From assembly GCF_900115265.1 (NCBI RefSeq), contig NZ_FOVU01000003.1, positions 806,001-870,000 on the forward strand: DNA of 64,000 nt, read 5' to 3'. Under the pieces are notes generated by a model. That model ran no database searches. It was given only the letters and a program-made list of their open reading frames with translations, and was not told where the DNA came from. Shown here piece after piece: positions 1 through 9,248 of this stretch. The DNA is from Bradyrhizobium sp. Ghvi (GTDB taxonomy: Bacteria > Pseudomonadota > Alphaproteobacteria > Rhizobiales > Xanthobacteraceae). Position numbers and translations under genes: made by a program. Position 1 is the first letter of the stretch. Every line of letters begins with the position of its first letter.

Positions 1-611
1 TTGTTGAGCCAGCCGGCGACAGGTCCCCAGATGAAGGCGACGTCAGCCTTGCCCTGGTCAAGCGCCTGCATGCCTTCCTCCGGCGAGAGCACGGTGACTT
101 TCTGGATATCGTCACGGCTCGCGAGCAGGTTTTGCGGCGTGCTGGCGAACTGCACCGCGACGCGCTTGCCCTTGAGGCCGTCGACGCCGCCGATCACCCC
201 TCCCTTCGCCGCCACCAGCGTATAACCCTCTTTGGCGAAAGCACTGGAGAAGATCACGGCCGGTCCCATGAAATCCTCGGAGCGCGGCAGGCCGATCATG
301 GCGTCGCATTGCTTGCCGAGCAGCGTGACGCGCACGGTCCGCTTGCCGAAATAGGATTTGTACCAATCATAGGCGATCGGCCGGCCGAGCGCCTGCGCCA
401 GCGCCTGCCCGATCTCGACATAGAACCCCGGCTGCGACGGACTATCGCTCGAGAACGGAAGATTGGTCGGATCGGCGCAGAGGCGGAACGGCTGCGCCTC
501 CTCGGCATGAAGTGCCGAGGCCGAAACAATCGACGCCGCGGCGACACAAGCGAGCAGGCCTGAGATGGCGCGATTTCGGCTCGTGCCGATGCCGGATTGA
601 TTCGGACGCAT
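1..611 (-). CDS. Quinoprotein-associated periplasmic substrate-binding protein (3' end outside window)
   Basis: The minus-strand frame opens at an ATG at 611 and stays open to the window edge, giving about 203 residues of a longer protein. Residues 1-36 form a signal peptide ending near SALHA, followed by the start of a solute-binding fold: RLCADPTNLPFS, then GFYVEIGQALAQALGR, and CDAMIGLPRSEDFMG. The RLCADPxNLPFS opening is characteristic of the binding proteins encoded beside PQQ dehydrogenases. Such proteins are thought to serve the dehydrogenase system (cofactor, metal or substrate delivery) rather than a classical ABC importer; that role is not settled. The PQQ dehydrogenase gene lies immediately upstream on the same strand, but a strong terminator at 716-756 separates them, so this gene probably depends on readthrough or its own promoter. 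Confidence 0.82.
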   Translation of the reverse strand, partial: MRPNQSGIGTSRNRAISGLLACVAAASIVSASALHAEEAQPFRLCADPTNLPFSSDSPSQPGFYVEIGQALAQALGRPIAYDWYKSYFGKRTVRVTLLGKQCDAMIGLPRSEDFMGPAVIFSSAFAKEGYTLVAAKGGVIGGVDGLKGKRVAVQFASTPQNLLASRDDIQKVTVLSPEEGMQALDQGKADVAFIWGPVAGWLN

Positions 612-715
612 CTTCGTCTCCCATAGCTTGGTTGGGCCGCAGCTGTGTCGGGCCAAGGGTTTCGGGCCAAGGATTGCGGCACAAGCGCCGGCCGATGCCG
701 CAATTGTCGTCTGTG

Positions 716-756
716 AAAAAATGCGCGCGTATCCTGTCACCTCTGGATACGCGCGC
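716..756 (-). terminator. Rho-independent terminator after the PQQ dehydrogenase
   Basis: A perfect 12-bp stem (723-734 pairs with 745-756) encloses a 10-nt loop and, read on the minus strand, is followed by a run of six T (721-716). It starts 7 bp beyond the stop codon of the PQQ dehydrogenase gene, so it most likely ends that transcript. Confidence 0.9.
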
Positions 757-762
757 CAGTCG

Positions 763-2478
763 TCACTGGACGGAGAACACGAAGAGAGAACCGCCCTCGG
801 GGGCTGCGGCCGTCATCTTCTTTCCAATATCGCCCAGGAACGCAGGTATCGCGGCCGTACGACCGACGACGATGGCGACATACTGCTTACCGCCGACCTC
901 ATAGGTCACCGGACCCGCACCAATGCCGGAGCCGAGATTCCTGCTCCAGAGCACCTTGCCGTTCTTCGCATCGATGGCGCGGAAGTCGCCGTGAAGGTTG
1001 CCGGCGAACACCAGGCCGCCGCCGGTGGTCAGCGTGCCTCCGTTGAACGGCAGGTCTTCCTTGATCGACCACACCTTCTTCTGAGCGACCGGATCCCACG
1101 CCATGAGCTCGCCAAGGAAACCGCCGGGGCCTTCCTTGGTCGGGAATTCGGCACCGAGATAGAACACGCCGCGCTTATAGGCGACGTCCGAGACTGCCCA
1201 GTCCATGCAGACATTGTTGGACGGGATATAGACGAGGCCGGTCTGCGGGTTGAACGACATCGGCTGCCAGTTCTTGCCGCCGATCAGGTTCGGGCAGATG
1301 TCCTTCGCCGGATGGTTCGGACCCGGACGCTTGTCGGGATCCTCTTCCGCACGCATGGTGTTGACGTCCCACTTCTTGGCCCAATTCGAGAAGACGTACT
1401 TCTCAGCCGAGAGCACCTTGCCCGTCTCGCGATTGGCGACGAAGAAGTAGCCGTTGCGATCGGCCTTCATCAGCGCCGGAACAGTGCTGCCGCCGATCTT
1501 GAGATCCGCGAGCACGGCTTCGTTGACACCGTCGTAGTCCCAGGCATCGGCCGGCGTGGTCTGGATGTGCCACTTGATCTTGCCGGTGTTGGGATCGAGC
1601 GCCAGCGTCGAGGCGGTGTAGAGGTTGGTCAGCTTGCCGAAATTGCCGTCGCCGGTCGAACGGACGCCTGTGTTCCACGGACCGGGATTGCTGGTGCCCC
1701 AATAGACCGTGTCGGTCTTCGGATCGTAGGATCCGACCAGCCAGGCCGCGCCGCCGCCATGCTGGGCGGAGTCGCCCTTCCAGCTGTCGCCGCCGGGCTC
1801 ATCCGGCGAGGGCACGGTGAAGGTCTGCCACAGCTGCTTGCCGGTATTGATGTCGAAGGCCTGGAGCGAACCGCGCACGCCGTACTCGCCGCCGCCGAAG
1901 CCGGTGATGACCTTGTCGCGCACGACGAGCGGCGGCGAGGTGATGACCGAGCCCTGCTTGTAATCGACCACCTTGGACGTCCACAGCGCCTTGCCGGTCG
2001 CGGCATCGAGCGCCGTCAGCTTGCCGTCGAGGCGGCCGACGAAAATCTTGCCATCAGCATAGGAGACGCCGCGATTGTTGACGTCGCAGCAGGCGTATTG
2101 CAGCACGTCATCGGGAATTTCCGGTTCAAAGGTCCATTTGCGCTTACCGGTGGCAGCATCGAGCGCATAGACGTATTTCGGGCCCCAGGAGGTCGAGACA
2201 TAGAGCGTGTCGCCGATCACGATCGGCGACGATTCGTTCGAACGCAGCGAGGCCAGCGAGAACGAATAAGCGAGCGTCAGCTTGCCGGCGTTCTCGGCGT
2301 TGATCTGCTTGAGCGGGCTGAAGCGCGTGTTGCCGTAGTCGTGACCGGGGACGGCCCACTGCTTCTGATCGGATTGCGCCTTGATCAGGGAGTCGTTGGC
2401 GCGAGCGGTGGATGTCGCAGCGGCCAGCATCGCAATCATCGAAATGCCAGCCAAAAAGCCCTTCGTTCCAAAGGTCAT
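763..2478 (-). CDS. PQQ-dependent alcohol dehydrogenase, XoxF/ExaF-like (predicted lanthanide-dependent)
   Basis: 571 residues with a signal peptide (about 1-27, ending TARA), so the enzyme is periplasmic. It is an eight-bladed PQQ propeller protein oxidising alcohols and passing electrons to a c-type cytochrome, which is not encoded here. Visible catalytic features are the vicinal disulfide Cys130-Cys131, the metal/PQQ ligands Glu198 and Asn264 (in NPGPWN), the catalytic Asp314 and a second Asp two residues on (Asp316, in WDYDG). That extra Asp marks lanthanide-using XoxF/ExaF/PedH enzymes; calcium enzymes usually have Ala or Ser/Thr there. The ATG at 2478 was chosen over an in-frame upstream start because it follows a GGAGGG ribosome site and begins the signal peptide. 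Lanthanide use and substrate range are inferred. Confidence 0.92.
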   Translation of the reverse strand: MTFGTKGFLAGISMIAMLAAATSTARANDSLIKAQSDQKQWAVPGHDYGNTRFSPLKQINAENAGKLTLAYSFSLASLRSNESSPIVIGDTLYVSTSWGPKYVYALDAATGKRKWTFEPEIPDDVLQYACCDVNNRGVSYADGKIFVGRLDGKLTALDAATGKALWTSKVVDYKQGSVITSPPLVVRDKVITGFGGGEYGVRGSLQAFDINTGKQLWQTFTVPSPDEPGGDSWKGDSAQHGGGAAWLVGSYDPKTDTVYWGTSNPGPWNTGVRSTGDGNFGKLTNLYTASTLALDPNTGKIKWHIQTTPADAWDYDGVNEAVLADLKIGGSTVPALMKADRNGYFFVANRETGKVLSAEKYVFSNWAKKWDVNTMRAEEDPDKRPGPNHPAKDICPNLIGGKNWQPMSFNPQTGLVYIPSNNVCMDWAVSDVAYKRGVFYLGAEFPTKEGPGGFLGELMAWDPVAQKKVWSIKEDLPFNGGTLTTGGGLVFAGNLHGDFRAIDAKNGKVLWSRNLGSGIGAGPVTYEVGGKQYVAIVVGRTAAIPAFLGDIGKKMTAAAPEGGSLFVFSVQ

Positions 2479-2687
2479 GTATTCCCTCCGATGTTGTTGC
2501 ATGCGCCACGTGGAGCGCCCGAGCGCAATGCGCTCGTGATGCGCAGTTTGTCTGCGAACCATCGTTCGGAATTACAACATCGCCGCTGCGCGCTTAGTAT
2601 AGGCGGAAGGTAGTAGTGAGAATCAGTGGCGCGTTTCGACGCTCATCCCGTTGTAGAGGCTTGCGTCTTGCCTTGCCTCGTGCTCGA

Positions 2688-2760
2688 CCGTCGTCCCGGA
2701 CAAGCGAACTCGAGGCAACGCGTAGCGTTGTCCAGAGTGAGCGCTGATCCGGGACGACGG
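2688..2760. repeat. Intergenic palindromic element with CCGTCGTCCCGGA ends
   Basis: Perfect 13-bp inverted repeats (2688-2700 and 2748-2760) bound a 73-bp element lying between the coxG-like gene and the upstream region of the PQQ dehydrogenase. It belongs to the same general class of GTCGTCCCGG-type intergenic repeats found elsewhere in the window and encodes nothing visible. Confidence 0.7.
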
Positions 2761-2773
2761 AGGAATTCGGCAA

Positions 2774-3223
2774 TCAGGATGATGGCGCTACCAATGCCGC
2801 AAAACTTTCGAAGAAATTGGCGGCGAGCTTTCGCGAGGTCGAATCGATCAATCGCGAACCGAGCTGCGCGAGCTTGCCGCCGATCTGCGCATCGGCCTCG
2901 TAGTGCAGTATGGTGACGTCAGGAGATTCTTCTTCGAGCCTGACACTTGCGCCGCCCTTGGCGAAGCCGGCAACACCGCCGGCGCCCTCGCCGACGATGC
3001 GATAGCTGGTCGGTGCTTCGATATCGGTCAGCGTCACCTTGCCACCGAACGTCGCCTTTACCGGCCCGACCTTCAGCACCACGGTCGCAGTCATTTCCGT
3101 CGGCGACGACATCTCGAGCGATTGGCAGCCAGGGATGCACCGCTTGAGGATATCGGGATCGTTGAGCGCGGCCCACACCTTGGCTTTCGATGCCGGGATA
3201 CGCTGGCTGTCGTTCATCTGCAT
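2774..3223 (-). CDS. coxG: CoxG-like protein (carbon monoxide dehydrogenase subunit G, SRPBCC fold)
   Basis: 149 residues. The sequence opens with MNDSQRIPASKAKVWAALND and continues with IPGCQSLE, KVGPVKATFGGKVTL and LEEE, matching the CoxG family, a single SRPBCC (START-like) domain over nearly its whole length. In CO dehydrogenase systems CoxG is implicated in anchoring the enzyme to the membrane; more recent work on the family points to lipid or menaquinone binding. The extreme C-terminal helix seen in some CoxG proteins is absent. The start at 3223 lies 9 bp behind an AAGGG ribosome site; ATGs at 3232 (too close to that site) and 3217 are alternatives. The gene is divergent from the coxSLM genes, so it is not part of their transcript. 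Confidence 0.88.
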   Translation of the reverse strand: MQMNDSQRIPASKAKVWAALNDPDILKRCIPGCQSLEMSSPTEMTATVVLKVGPVKATFGGKVTLTDIEAPTSYRIVGEGAGGVAGFAKGGASVRLEEESPDVTILHYEADAQIGGKLAQLGSRLIDSTSRKLAANFFESFAALVAPSS

Positions 3224-3232
3224 CGTTTCCAT

Positions 3233-3882
3233 CCCTTTGCTGTTGCTTGTCAGCTCCGACTAAGGTGGCGCCCGGCTACGATCAATCGCCAGTAAGTACT
3301 AGGGCTGCTTTGCCGCGCCTCATTCAATCGATGTCATTCCGGGGCGCGACGACGTCGCGAGACTCCATTGCTCCACCTACTTTGCTGCCCGATGGATTCC
3401 GGGCTCCCTCGCACCGCTCGGGCCCCGAAATGACGGGGTGGACTCAACACCGGGACATCGCCGATCGCCGCGACTTGCTGCATCGCCGCAAATGAAATCA
3501 ATGACTTAATCCGCGGCCGACTACTACCAAGATCGCGATTACAACGGCATGGACGCGTGCTCCTATTCGCGCAACGAACAACGCATCCAAGGGAGAAATC
3601 GACGTGCGACCGGGCGAGGCGTAAGGCACGACAAGCAAGCGTTTCGCGCGATGGGCCTTTGAGCACACGCCGTCAAAGACGCAGCGAGCACCTTTTCCAA
3701 AGCTCACCACGAGGTCGCGCCATACATCGGCGGCGGCACGGATCCGCGTGACCGAATCGCGCATCGGCGGCAGCCGCCACGATGACCTTTCGATGACGCG
3801 CCGTCACCAAAATCCCAGTTGCAAAGTTTCGTTCGCGCTGTCTCTAATTGGAATAACGACAAACATTCGGGAGGACTTCACT
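3233..3882. other. 650-bp divergent intergenic region between coxG and coxS
   Basis: The region must hold the promoters for coxG (leftward) and coxSLM (rightward). It contains one palindromic intergenic element (3333-3434) and the ribosome site for coxS at its right end. Open frames of 60-110 codons occur on both strands, but none has a convincing ribosome site or recognisable product. I could not pick out specific promoter boxes. Confidence 0.5.
3333..3434. repeat. Intergenic palindromic element, GTCATTCCGGGGC family
   Basis: Termini GTCATTCCGGGGC (3333-3345) and GCCCCGAAATGAC (3422-3434) are inverted repeats matching at 12 of 13 positions, enclosing about 100 bp. The same termini recur at 6804-6902 and 60485-60608, marking a dispersed family. 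Confidence 0.75.
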
Positions 3883-4368
3883 GTGTCTACAGTCAAACTG
3901 ACGGTGAACGGCAAGGCCGTTGCCGTCGACGTCGAGGACCGCACGCTGCTGGTTCACGTCCTGCGCGATCACCTCAACCTCACCGGAACCCATGTCGGCT
4001 GCGACACCAGTCAGTGCGGTGCCTGCGTCGTACACATGGACGGCAGGGCGGTGAAATCCTGCACCATGCTGGCGGGTCAAGCCGACGGCGCCAGCGTCAC
4101 CACCATCGAAGGCATCGCCAAAGGCGACGAGCTGCATCCGATGCAGGCCGCCTTCCGCGACAATCATGGCCTGCAGTGCGGCTATTGTACGCCCGGCATG
4201 ATCATGTCCTCGATCGACATCGTGCAGCGCCATGGTGGCCAGCTCGACGAAGCCACCGTTCGTCAGGAGCTCGAAGGCAATATCTGCCGCTGCACCGGCT
4301 ATCACAATATCGTCAAGGCCGTGCTGGATGCAGCCGGACGCATGAAGGTCTCGCAGGCGGCCGAGTAG
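3883..4368 (+). CDS. coxS: Aerobic CO dehydrogenase-type small subunit, [2Fe-2S] ferredoxin (CoxS-like)
   Basis: 161 residues. It carries the N-terminal plant-type [2Fe-2S] cluster motif (CDTSQCGAC followed by a Cys at KSC) and the C-terminal [2Fe-2S]-binding domain motifs CGYCTPGM and CRCTGYHNI, together the two-cluster small subunit of molybdenum hydroxylases. It relays electrons from the molybdenum centre of the large subunit to FAD in the medium subunit. A GTG start at 3883 is used because it sits behind CGGGAGGA at the right spacing; the open frame extends further upstream without homology. It is the first gene of a coxS-coxL-coxM set, with 82 bp to coxL. The S-L-M order is that of form II enzymes. 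Confidence 0.93.
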   Translation: MSTVKLTVNGKAVAVDVEDRTLLVHVLRDHLNLTGTHVGCDTSQCGACVVHMDGRAVKSCTMLAGQADGASVTTIEGIAKGDELHPMQAAFRDNHGLQCGYCTPGMIMSSIDIVQRHGGQLDEATVRQELEGNICRCTGYHNIVKAVLDAAGRMKVSQAAE

Positions 4369-4450
4369 AGCGGCTAGCCTCGAAAGAACAACCACCGCTG
4401 CTGCTTTCGAGTGAAAGCGCAGTCAAGGAAACTCCTGGGGAGGACCAGAC

Positions 4451-6793
4451 ATGGGTGTTGAAGGCATCGGCGCGCGCGTCGTGCGCAAGGAAGACAAGCG
4501 TTTCATTACCGGCAAGGGCCGGTACGTCGACGACATCAAATTGGTGGGCATGACCCACGCTCATTTCATCCGCAGCCCGCACGCGCACGCCAAGGTGAAG
4601 AAGATCGATTCGTCCGCCGCGCTGAAGATGCCGGGCGTCGTCGCGGTGCTCACCGGCCAGCAGCTGGTCGACGACAAGGTCGGCAACCTCATCTGCGGCT
4701 GGGCCATCACCTCCAAGGACGGCAGCCCGATGAAGATGGGCGCATGGCCGGCTATGGCGCCGGAGACGGTGCGTTTCGTCGGTCAGGCCGTCGCGGTCGT
4801 GATCGCCGACAGCAAGAATTTGGCGCGCGACGCCGCCGAAGCCGTCGTCGTTGACTATGAAGAGCTCCCGGCCGTCGCCGACGTTCAAGCCGCGATCAAA
4901 TCAGGCGCGCCGCAGCTTCACCCCGAAGCTCCCGGCAACCAGGTCTATGATTGGGTGATCGGCGACGAGGGCGCGACGGATGCCGCCTTCGCCAAGGCCG
5001 CCAATGTCGTCAAGCTCGACGTCACCAACAACCGCCTGGCCCCGAACGCGATGGAGCCGCGCGCGGCGATCGCCGATTACGATGCGGCGGAGGAGCACTT
5101 CACGCTCTACACGACCTCGCAGAACCCACACGTCGCCCGTCTCGTGCTCTCGGCGTTCTACAACATCGCCCCCGAGCACAAGCTGCGCGTGATCGCCCCC
5201 GACGTCGGCGGCGGCTTCGGCTCGAAGATCTTCATCTATCCCGAAGAGATGGTGGCGCTGTGGGCCTCGAAGAAGGTTGGCCGCCCCGTGAAGTGGACCG
5301 GCGACCGCACCGAGGCCTTCCTCACCGATGCGCATGGCCGTGACCACGTCACCCACGCCGAGATGGCATTCGACGCCAACAACAAGATCACCGGATTGAA
5401 GGTGAAGACCTACGCCAATTTCGGCGCCTACATGTCGCTATTCTCGTCTTCGGTGCCGACCTATCTCTACGCGACGCTGTTGTCGGGCCAGTACAACATC
5501 CCGGCGATCCATGCCGAGGTGATCGGTGTCTACACCAACACTACGCCGGTCGATGCCTATCGCGGCGCGGGCCGTCCCGAGGCGAGCTATCTGATCGAAC
5601 GTCTGATGGAGACGGCCGCGCGGCAGCTCAAGGTCGATCCGGCCCAGCTGCGCCGCACCAACTTCATCACCCAGTTCCCGCACCAGACGCCCGTGATCAT
5701 GGCCTATGACACCGGCGACTTTAACGCCTCGCTCGATGCCGCCATGAAGGCGATCGACTATGCCGGCTTCCCCGCCCGCAAGGCCAAGGCGAAAGCCGAC
5801 GGCAAGCTGCGCGGCATCGGCGTGTCCTGCTACATCGAAGCCTGCGGCATCGCGCCGTCGAAGGCGGTCGGCAGCCTGGGTGCCGGCGTCGGCCTTTGGG
5901 AATCCGCCGAGGTGCGCGTCAATCCGGTCGGCACCATCGAGATCCTCACCGGCTCGCACAGCCACGGCCAGGGTCACGAGACGACGTTCTGCCAGCTCGT
6001 TGCGGATCGCCTGGGGATTCCCATCAGCCAGGTCTCGATCGTCCATGGCGACACCGACAAGGTGCAGTTCGGCATGGGCACCTACGGCTCGCGCTCCGCG
6101 GCTGTCGGTCTCACCGCGATCCTGAAGGCGATGGAGAAGATGGAGTCCAAGGCCAAGAAGATCGCCGCGCATGCGCTGGAGGCGTCGGAAGCCGACATCG
6201 TCATCGAGAACGGCGAGTTCAAGGTAACGGGCACCGACAAGGCGATTGCACTGCCGATGGTCGCGCTCGCGGCCTACACCGCGCACAATCTCCCTGACGG
6301 GATGGAGCCGGGCCTGAAGGAAAGCGCCTTCTACGACCCGACCAACTTCACCTTCCCGGCCGGCGCGTACATCTGCGAGCTCGAGGTCGATCCCGGAACG
6401 GGCAAGACCTCCTTCGTCAACTTCGTCGCGGCCGACGATTTCGGCCGGCTGATCAACCCGATGATCGTCGAGGGCCAGGTCCATGGGGGCCTTGTCCAAG
6501 GCATCGGGCAGGCATTGCTCGAGCATGCGGTCTACGATGCCAACGGCCAGCCGGTCACGGCCTCGTTCATGGACTACGCCATGCCGCGCGCCGACGACGT
6601 GCCCTCCTTCAACCTCTCCCACACCACGACGCTGTGCCCGGGCAATCCGCTGGGCATCAAGGGTTGCGGTGAGGCCGGCGCGATCGGCGCCTCCGCGGCC
6701 GTGATCAACGCGATCACGGATGCGATCGGCAAGAACAATCTGGAAATGCCCGCAACCCCCGATCGGGTGTGGCGCACGATCCACGCGGCTTAA
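4451..6793 (+). CDS. coxL: Molybdopterin-binding large subunit, form II CO dehydrogenase-like (CoxL)
   Basis: 780 residues of the xanthine oxidase family: an N-terminal a/b-hammerhead domain (about 20-140) followed by the molybdopterin cytosine dinucleotide-binding domains. GGGFGSK (253-259) and the C-terminal GCGEAGAIG, whose Glu is the conserved active-site residue, are present. The active-site loop reads AYRGAGR (369-375), the form II signature. True form I CO dehydrogenases have AYXCSFR, whose Cys binds copper. CO oxidation is therefore doubtful, and the substrate may be an aldehyde, a heterocycle or something else. The start follows GGGGAGGA. An intergenic palindrome separates this gene from coxM. 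Confidence 0.92.
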   Translation: MGVEGIGARVVRKEDKRFITGKGRYVDDIKLVGMTHAHFIRSPHAHAKVKKIDSSAALKMPGVVAVLTGQQLVDDKVGNLICGWAITSKDGSPMKMGAWPAMAPETVRFVGQAVAVVIADSKNLARDAAEAVVVDYEELPAVADVQAAIKSGAPQLHPEAPGNQVYDWVIGDEGATDAAFAKAANVVKLDVTNNRLAPNAMEPRAAIADYDAAEEHFTLYTTSQNPHVARLVLSAFYNIAPEHKLRVIAPDVGGGFGSKIFIYPEEMVALWASKKVGRPVKWTGDRTEAFLTDAHGRDHVTHAEMAFDANNKITGLKVKTYANFGAYMSLFSSSVPTYLYATLLSGQYNIPAIHAEVIGVYTNTTPVDAYRGAGRPEASYLIERLMETAARQLKVDPAQLRRTNFITQFPHQTPVIMAYDTGDFNASLDAAMKAIDYAGFPARKAKAKADGKLRGIGVSCYIEACGIAPSKAVGSLGAGVGLWESAEVRVNPVGTIEILTGSHSHGQGHETTFCQLVADRLGIPISQVSIVHGDTDKVQFGMGTYGSRSAAVGLTAILKAMEKMESKAKKIAAHALEASEADIVIENGEFKVTGTDKAIALPMVALAAYTAHNLPDGMEPGLKESAFYDPTNFTFPAGAYICELEVDPGTGKTSFVNFVAADDFGRLINPMIVEGQVHGGLVQGIGQALLEHAVYDANGQPVTASFMDYAMPRADDVPSFNLSHTTTLCPGNPLGIKGCGEAGAIGASAAVINAITDAIGKNNLEMPATPDRVWRTIHAA

Positions 6794-6803
6794 CTTCGCC
6801 ATC

Positions 6804-6902
6804 GTCATTCCGGGGCGACGCGAAGCGTCGAACCCGGAATCCGGAGCCACGAATTCAACCTCGAGATTCCGGGTCTGCGCCTTCGGCGCATCCCGGAATG
6901 AC
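6804..6902. repeat. Intergenic palindromic element inside the coxL-coxM gap
   Basis: Termini GTCATTCCGGG (6804-6814) and CCCGGAATGAC (6892-6902) are perfect 11-bp inverted repeats. Internal shorter palindromes (gacgcgaagcgtc type) give a multi-hairpin layout. It is the same family as the elements at 3333 and 60485, here lying within a probable operon. Confidence 0.8.
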
Positions 6903-6928
6903 AGAGCAAAGATTCCAGGAGCAACAAG

Positions 6929-7729
6929 ATGTACCAGACCACCTATCATCGCGCTTCCTCGGTCGACGAAGCCGCCAGCCTGTTCGGCAAGAGCAGCGAG
7001 GCGAAATTCCTCTCCGGCGGGCAGACGCTGCTGCCGGTGATGAAGCAGCGGCTCGCCAGTCCCTCCGATGTGATCGACCTCGGCAAGATCAAGGAGCTGA
7101 TCGGCGTCGAGGCCTCCGGCGACACGCTGACCATCAAGGCGGCGACGCCGCATTACGACGTCGCCACCAGCGATGCCGCGAAGAAGGCGATCCCCGCGCT
7201 CGCTTATCTGGCGTCAATGATCGGCGACCCCGCCGTCCGCTACCGCGGCACGATCGGCGGCTCGATTGCCAACAACGATCCTGCCGCGGACTATCCGGCC
7301 GCGCTGCTCGCGCTCGGTGCCACCGTGAAGACCAACAAGCGGTCGATTGCGGCGGAGGACTTCTTCAAGGGCCTGTTCACCACGGCGCTCGAAGACGGCG
7401 AGATCATCACGGCCGTGTCGTTCCCGGTTCCGGCGAAGGCGGGCTACGCCAAGATGCGGCATCCGGCCTCGCGCTTTGCGTTGACCGGCGTCTTCGTCGC
7501 ACAGACGAAGTCGGGCGAGATCCGCGTGGCCGCAACCGGCGCTTCGCAGAGCGGGGTGATGCGGGTCGGCGCCATCGAGGCGGCGCTGAAGGCGAACTGG
7601 TCGGCGTCGGCGCTCGACAACGTCAGCATTTCCTCAAGCGGACTTCTGGCCGACATCCACGGCACGGCGGAGTACCGCGCCAACCTCGTCAAGGTGATGG
7701 CGCAGCGCGCAGTGGCGTCGGCTAGCTGA
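6929..7729 (+). CDS. coxM: FAD-binding medium subunit of CO dehydrogenase-like enzyme (CoxM)
   Basis: 266 residues. It has the FAD-binding PCMH fold of molybdenum hydroxylase medium subunits: GGQTLLP (around residue 30) and TIGGSIANNDPAADYP (around 108-123) contact FAD, followed by the CO_deh_flav C-terminal domain. The subunit accepts electrons from CoxS and passes them to the acceptor. It starts behind an AGGAG site 27 bp beyond the intergenic palindrome. As the last gene of the set it is followed by a strong terminator at 7765-7798. No maturation genes (coxD, coxE, coxF or a xdhC homologue) follow, so insertion of the cofactor must depend on genes elsewhere. Confidence 0.93.
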   Translation: MYQTTYHRASSVDEAASLFGKSSEAKFLSGGQTLLPVMKQRLASPSDVIDLGKIKELIGVEASGDTLTIKAATPHYDVATSDAAKKAIPALAYLASMIGDPAVRYRGTIGGSIANNDPAADYPAALLALGATVKTNKRSIAAEDFFKGLFTTALEDGEIITAVSFPVPAKAGYAKMRHPASRFALTGVFVAQTKSGEIRVAATGASQSGVMRVGAIEAALKANWSASALDNVSISSSGLLADIHGTAEYRANLVKVMAQRAVASAS

Positions 7730-7764
7730 GAACAGCGCGTCAGCGCCTCGACACAAAATTTCCG

Positions 7765-7798
7765 CGGCGCGCACTTCGGTGCGCGCCGTTTTATTTTG
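7765..7798 (+). terminator. Rho-independent terminator after coxM
   Basis: A 9-bp perfect GC stem (7766-7774 with 7779-7787), extended by one further pair, closes a TTCG tetraloop and is followed by GTTTTATTTT. It ends the coxSLM transcript 36 bp after the coxM stop codon. Confidence 0.92.
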
Positions 7799-7939
7799 CC
7801 GATGCGGGATGAAAACCGCTTGCCTCCTCGGCGGGAAGGCGAGAAGAGTTAATCAGCCAATTAACTCGCCCCTTAAGAGCAACGTCAGAGGCGTTGGCCG
7901 GATCTCCGGCACTTGCCCGCGACCCGAGGAAACAACAAC

Positions 7940-9046
7940 GTGCTCGACAAATCAGCCGCCACATCGTCCGTCCGAAGCTCCGGCCCGCTCGCGGGTTTCC
8001 GAATCGTCGAATTCGCCGGCATCGGGCCCGGCCCGTTCGCCTGCATGATGCTGGCCGACATGGGCGCCGATGTCGTCACGCTCGACCGCGTCGGCGCGAA
8101 GAAGAGCATGAAGTCGGTCGCGGGCCGCGGCCGCAAGGTTATCGAGCTCGATCTGAAGGACAAGGCGGCGATCGCCGAGGTGCTCGACCTCCTCGCCAAT
8201 GCCGATGCGCTGGTCGAAGGCTTTCGCCCCGGCGTGATGGAGCGGCTTGGCCTCGGGCCTGACGTCGTGCTCGCGCGCAATCCCAAGCTGGTCTACGGCC
8301 GCATGACCGGCTGGGGCCAGGAGGGCCCGCTGGCGAATGCCGCCGGTCACGACATCAACTACATCTCCATCACCGGCGCGCTGGCCGCGATCGGCACACA
8401 GGAGGCGCCGGTGCCGCCGCTCAATCTGGTCGGCGATTTCGGCGGCGGCGCGCTCTATCTCGTCGTCGGCGTGCTCGCGGCGCTGTTGGAAGCATCAAGG
8501 TCCGGCAAGGGCCAGGTCGTCGATGCCGCGATGTGCGACGGCGCGGCCTCGCTGATGTCGTTCTTCTTCGACATGAAGACGCTGGGCCGCTGGACCGAAG
8601 GCCGCAACCGGAATTTTCTCGATGGCGGCGCGCATTTCTACGGCGTCTATGAATGCGCCTGCGGGCATTTCGTCTCGATCGGCTCGATCGAGCCGCAGTT
8701 CTACGCGCTGCTGCGCCAGCACGCGGGCCTGACGGATGCGGATTTCGACGCGCAGATGGACCCCAAGGCCTGGCCCGCGCTGAAGGAGAAGCTGAAGGCC
8801 GTGTTCAAGAGCAAGACGCGCGAGGACTGGTGCAGGATCATGGAAGGCACCGACATCTGCTTCGCGCCCGTGCTGACCATGTCGGAAGCGACCGAACATC
8901 CGCATATGGTGGCCCGCAACGTCTTCATCGAGCGCCATGGCGTGAAGCAGCCGGCGCCGGCGCCGAGATTCTCGCGCACGCCCTCAGTGGCGCGCGAGCC
9001 CGAGGCGGCGGAGATTGGCGCCGTGATGAAGGCGTGGAAGAGATAG
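7940..9046 (+). CDS. CaiB/BaiF-family CoA transferase, alpha-methylacyl-CoA racemase type
   Basis: 368 residues of the class III CoA-transferase/racemase family. The N-terminal [19 protein letters not shown] is the family opening, followed by [22 protein letters not shown] and [10 protein letters not shown] correspond to the His and Asp acid/base pair of alpha-methylacyl-CoA racemase (His126 and Asp156 in the mycobacterial enzyme), which favours a racemase acting on 2-methyl-branched acyl-CoA over a transferase. Such enzymes allow both epimers to enter beta-oxidation. The GTG at 7940 has a GAGGAA site at good spacing; an in-frame TTG at 7913 is possible but less likely. The gene stands alone between a terminator and a repeat. 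Confidence 0.87.
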   Translation: MLDKSAATSSVRSSGPLAGFRIVEFAGIGPGPFACMMLADMGADVVTLDRVGAKKSMKSVAGRGRKVIELDLKDKAAIAEVLDLLANADALVEGFRPGVMERLGLGPDVVLARNPKLVYGRMTGWGQEGPLANAAGHDINYISITGALAAIGTQEAPVPPLNLVGDFGGGALYLVVGVLAALLEASRSGKGQVVDAAMCDGAASLMSFFFDMKTLGRWTEGRNRNFLDGGAHFYGVYECACGHFVSIGSIEPQFYALLRQHAGLTDADFDAQMDPKAWPALKEKLKAVFKSKTREDWCRIMEGTDICFAPVLTMSEATEHPHMVARNVFIERHGVKQPAPAPRFSRTPSVAREPEAAEIGAVMKAWKR

Positions 9047-9074
9047 AGTCTCCGCTATCGTCTCAAAGTCCGCT

Positions 9075-9209
9075 GTCATCCCCGGGGCGCGCGAAGCGCG
9101 AGCCCGGGATCCATAGCCACAAGAAGTGGTTTGGCGAGGGCTCGGAGTTACCATTTGGCGCGACAACCACTCCCTGTGGTTATGGGTCCCCGCCTTCGCG
9201 GGGACGACA
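9075..9209. repeat. Composite intergenic palindromic element
   Basis: The left part starts GTCATCCCCGGGGCGCGCG and the right part contains a perfect 8-bp hairpin (9186-9193 with 9198-9205) ending GGGGACGAC. The arrangement is the usual GTCATCCCC...GGGGACGAC intergenic element. Being between two convergent genes, the right-hand hairpin could also assist termination of hpd, although a T-run is lacking. Confidence 0.6.
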
Positions 9210-9248
9210 GCGATAATGTGGAGGCCGCCCGCGTCTGATGCCGCAGCC

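Noticed and set aside
628..2613. 661-codon plus-strand open frame opposite the PQQ dehydrogenase
   Set aside because: It is an antisense shadow created by high GC at third positions. The minus-strand product has intact catalytic motifs, a signal peptide and a ribosome site.
3498..3764. 88-codon minus-strand frame between coxG and coxS
   Set aside because: Hydrophobic end and open length are suggestive, but there is no ribosome site and competing frames of similar length occupy the same gap; left as intergenic.
4451..6793. Annotation as a true (form I) CO dehydrogenase
   Set aside because: The active-site loop is AYRGAGR, not the Cys-containing form I loop, and the gene order is S-L-M.
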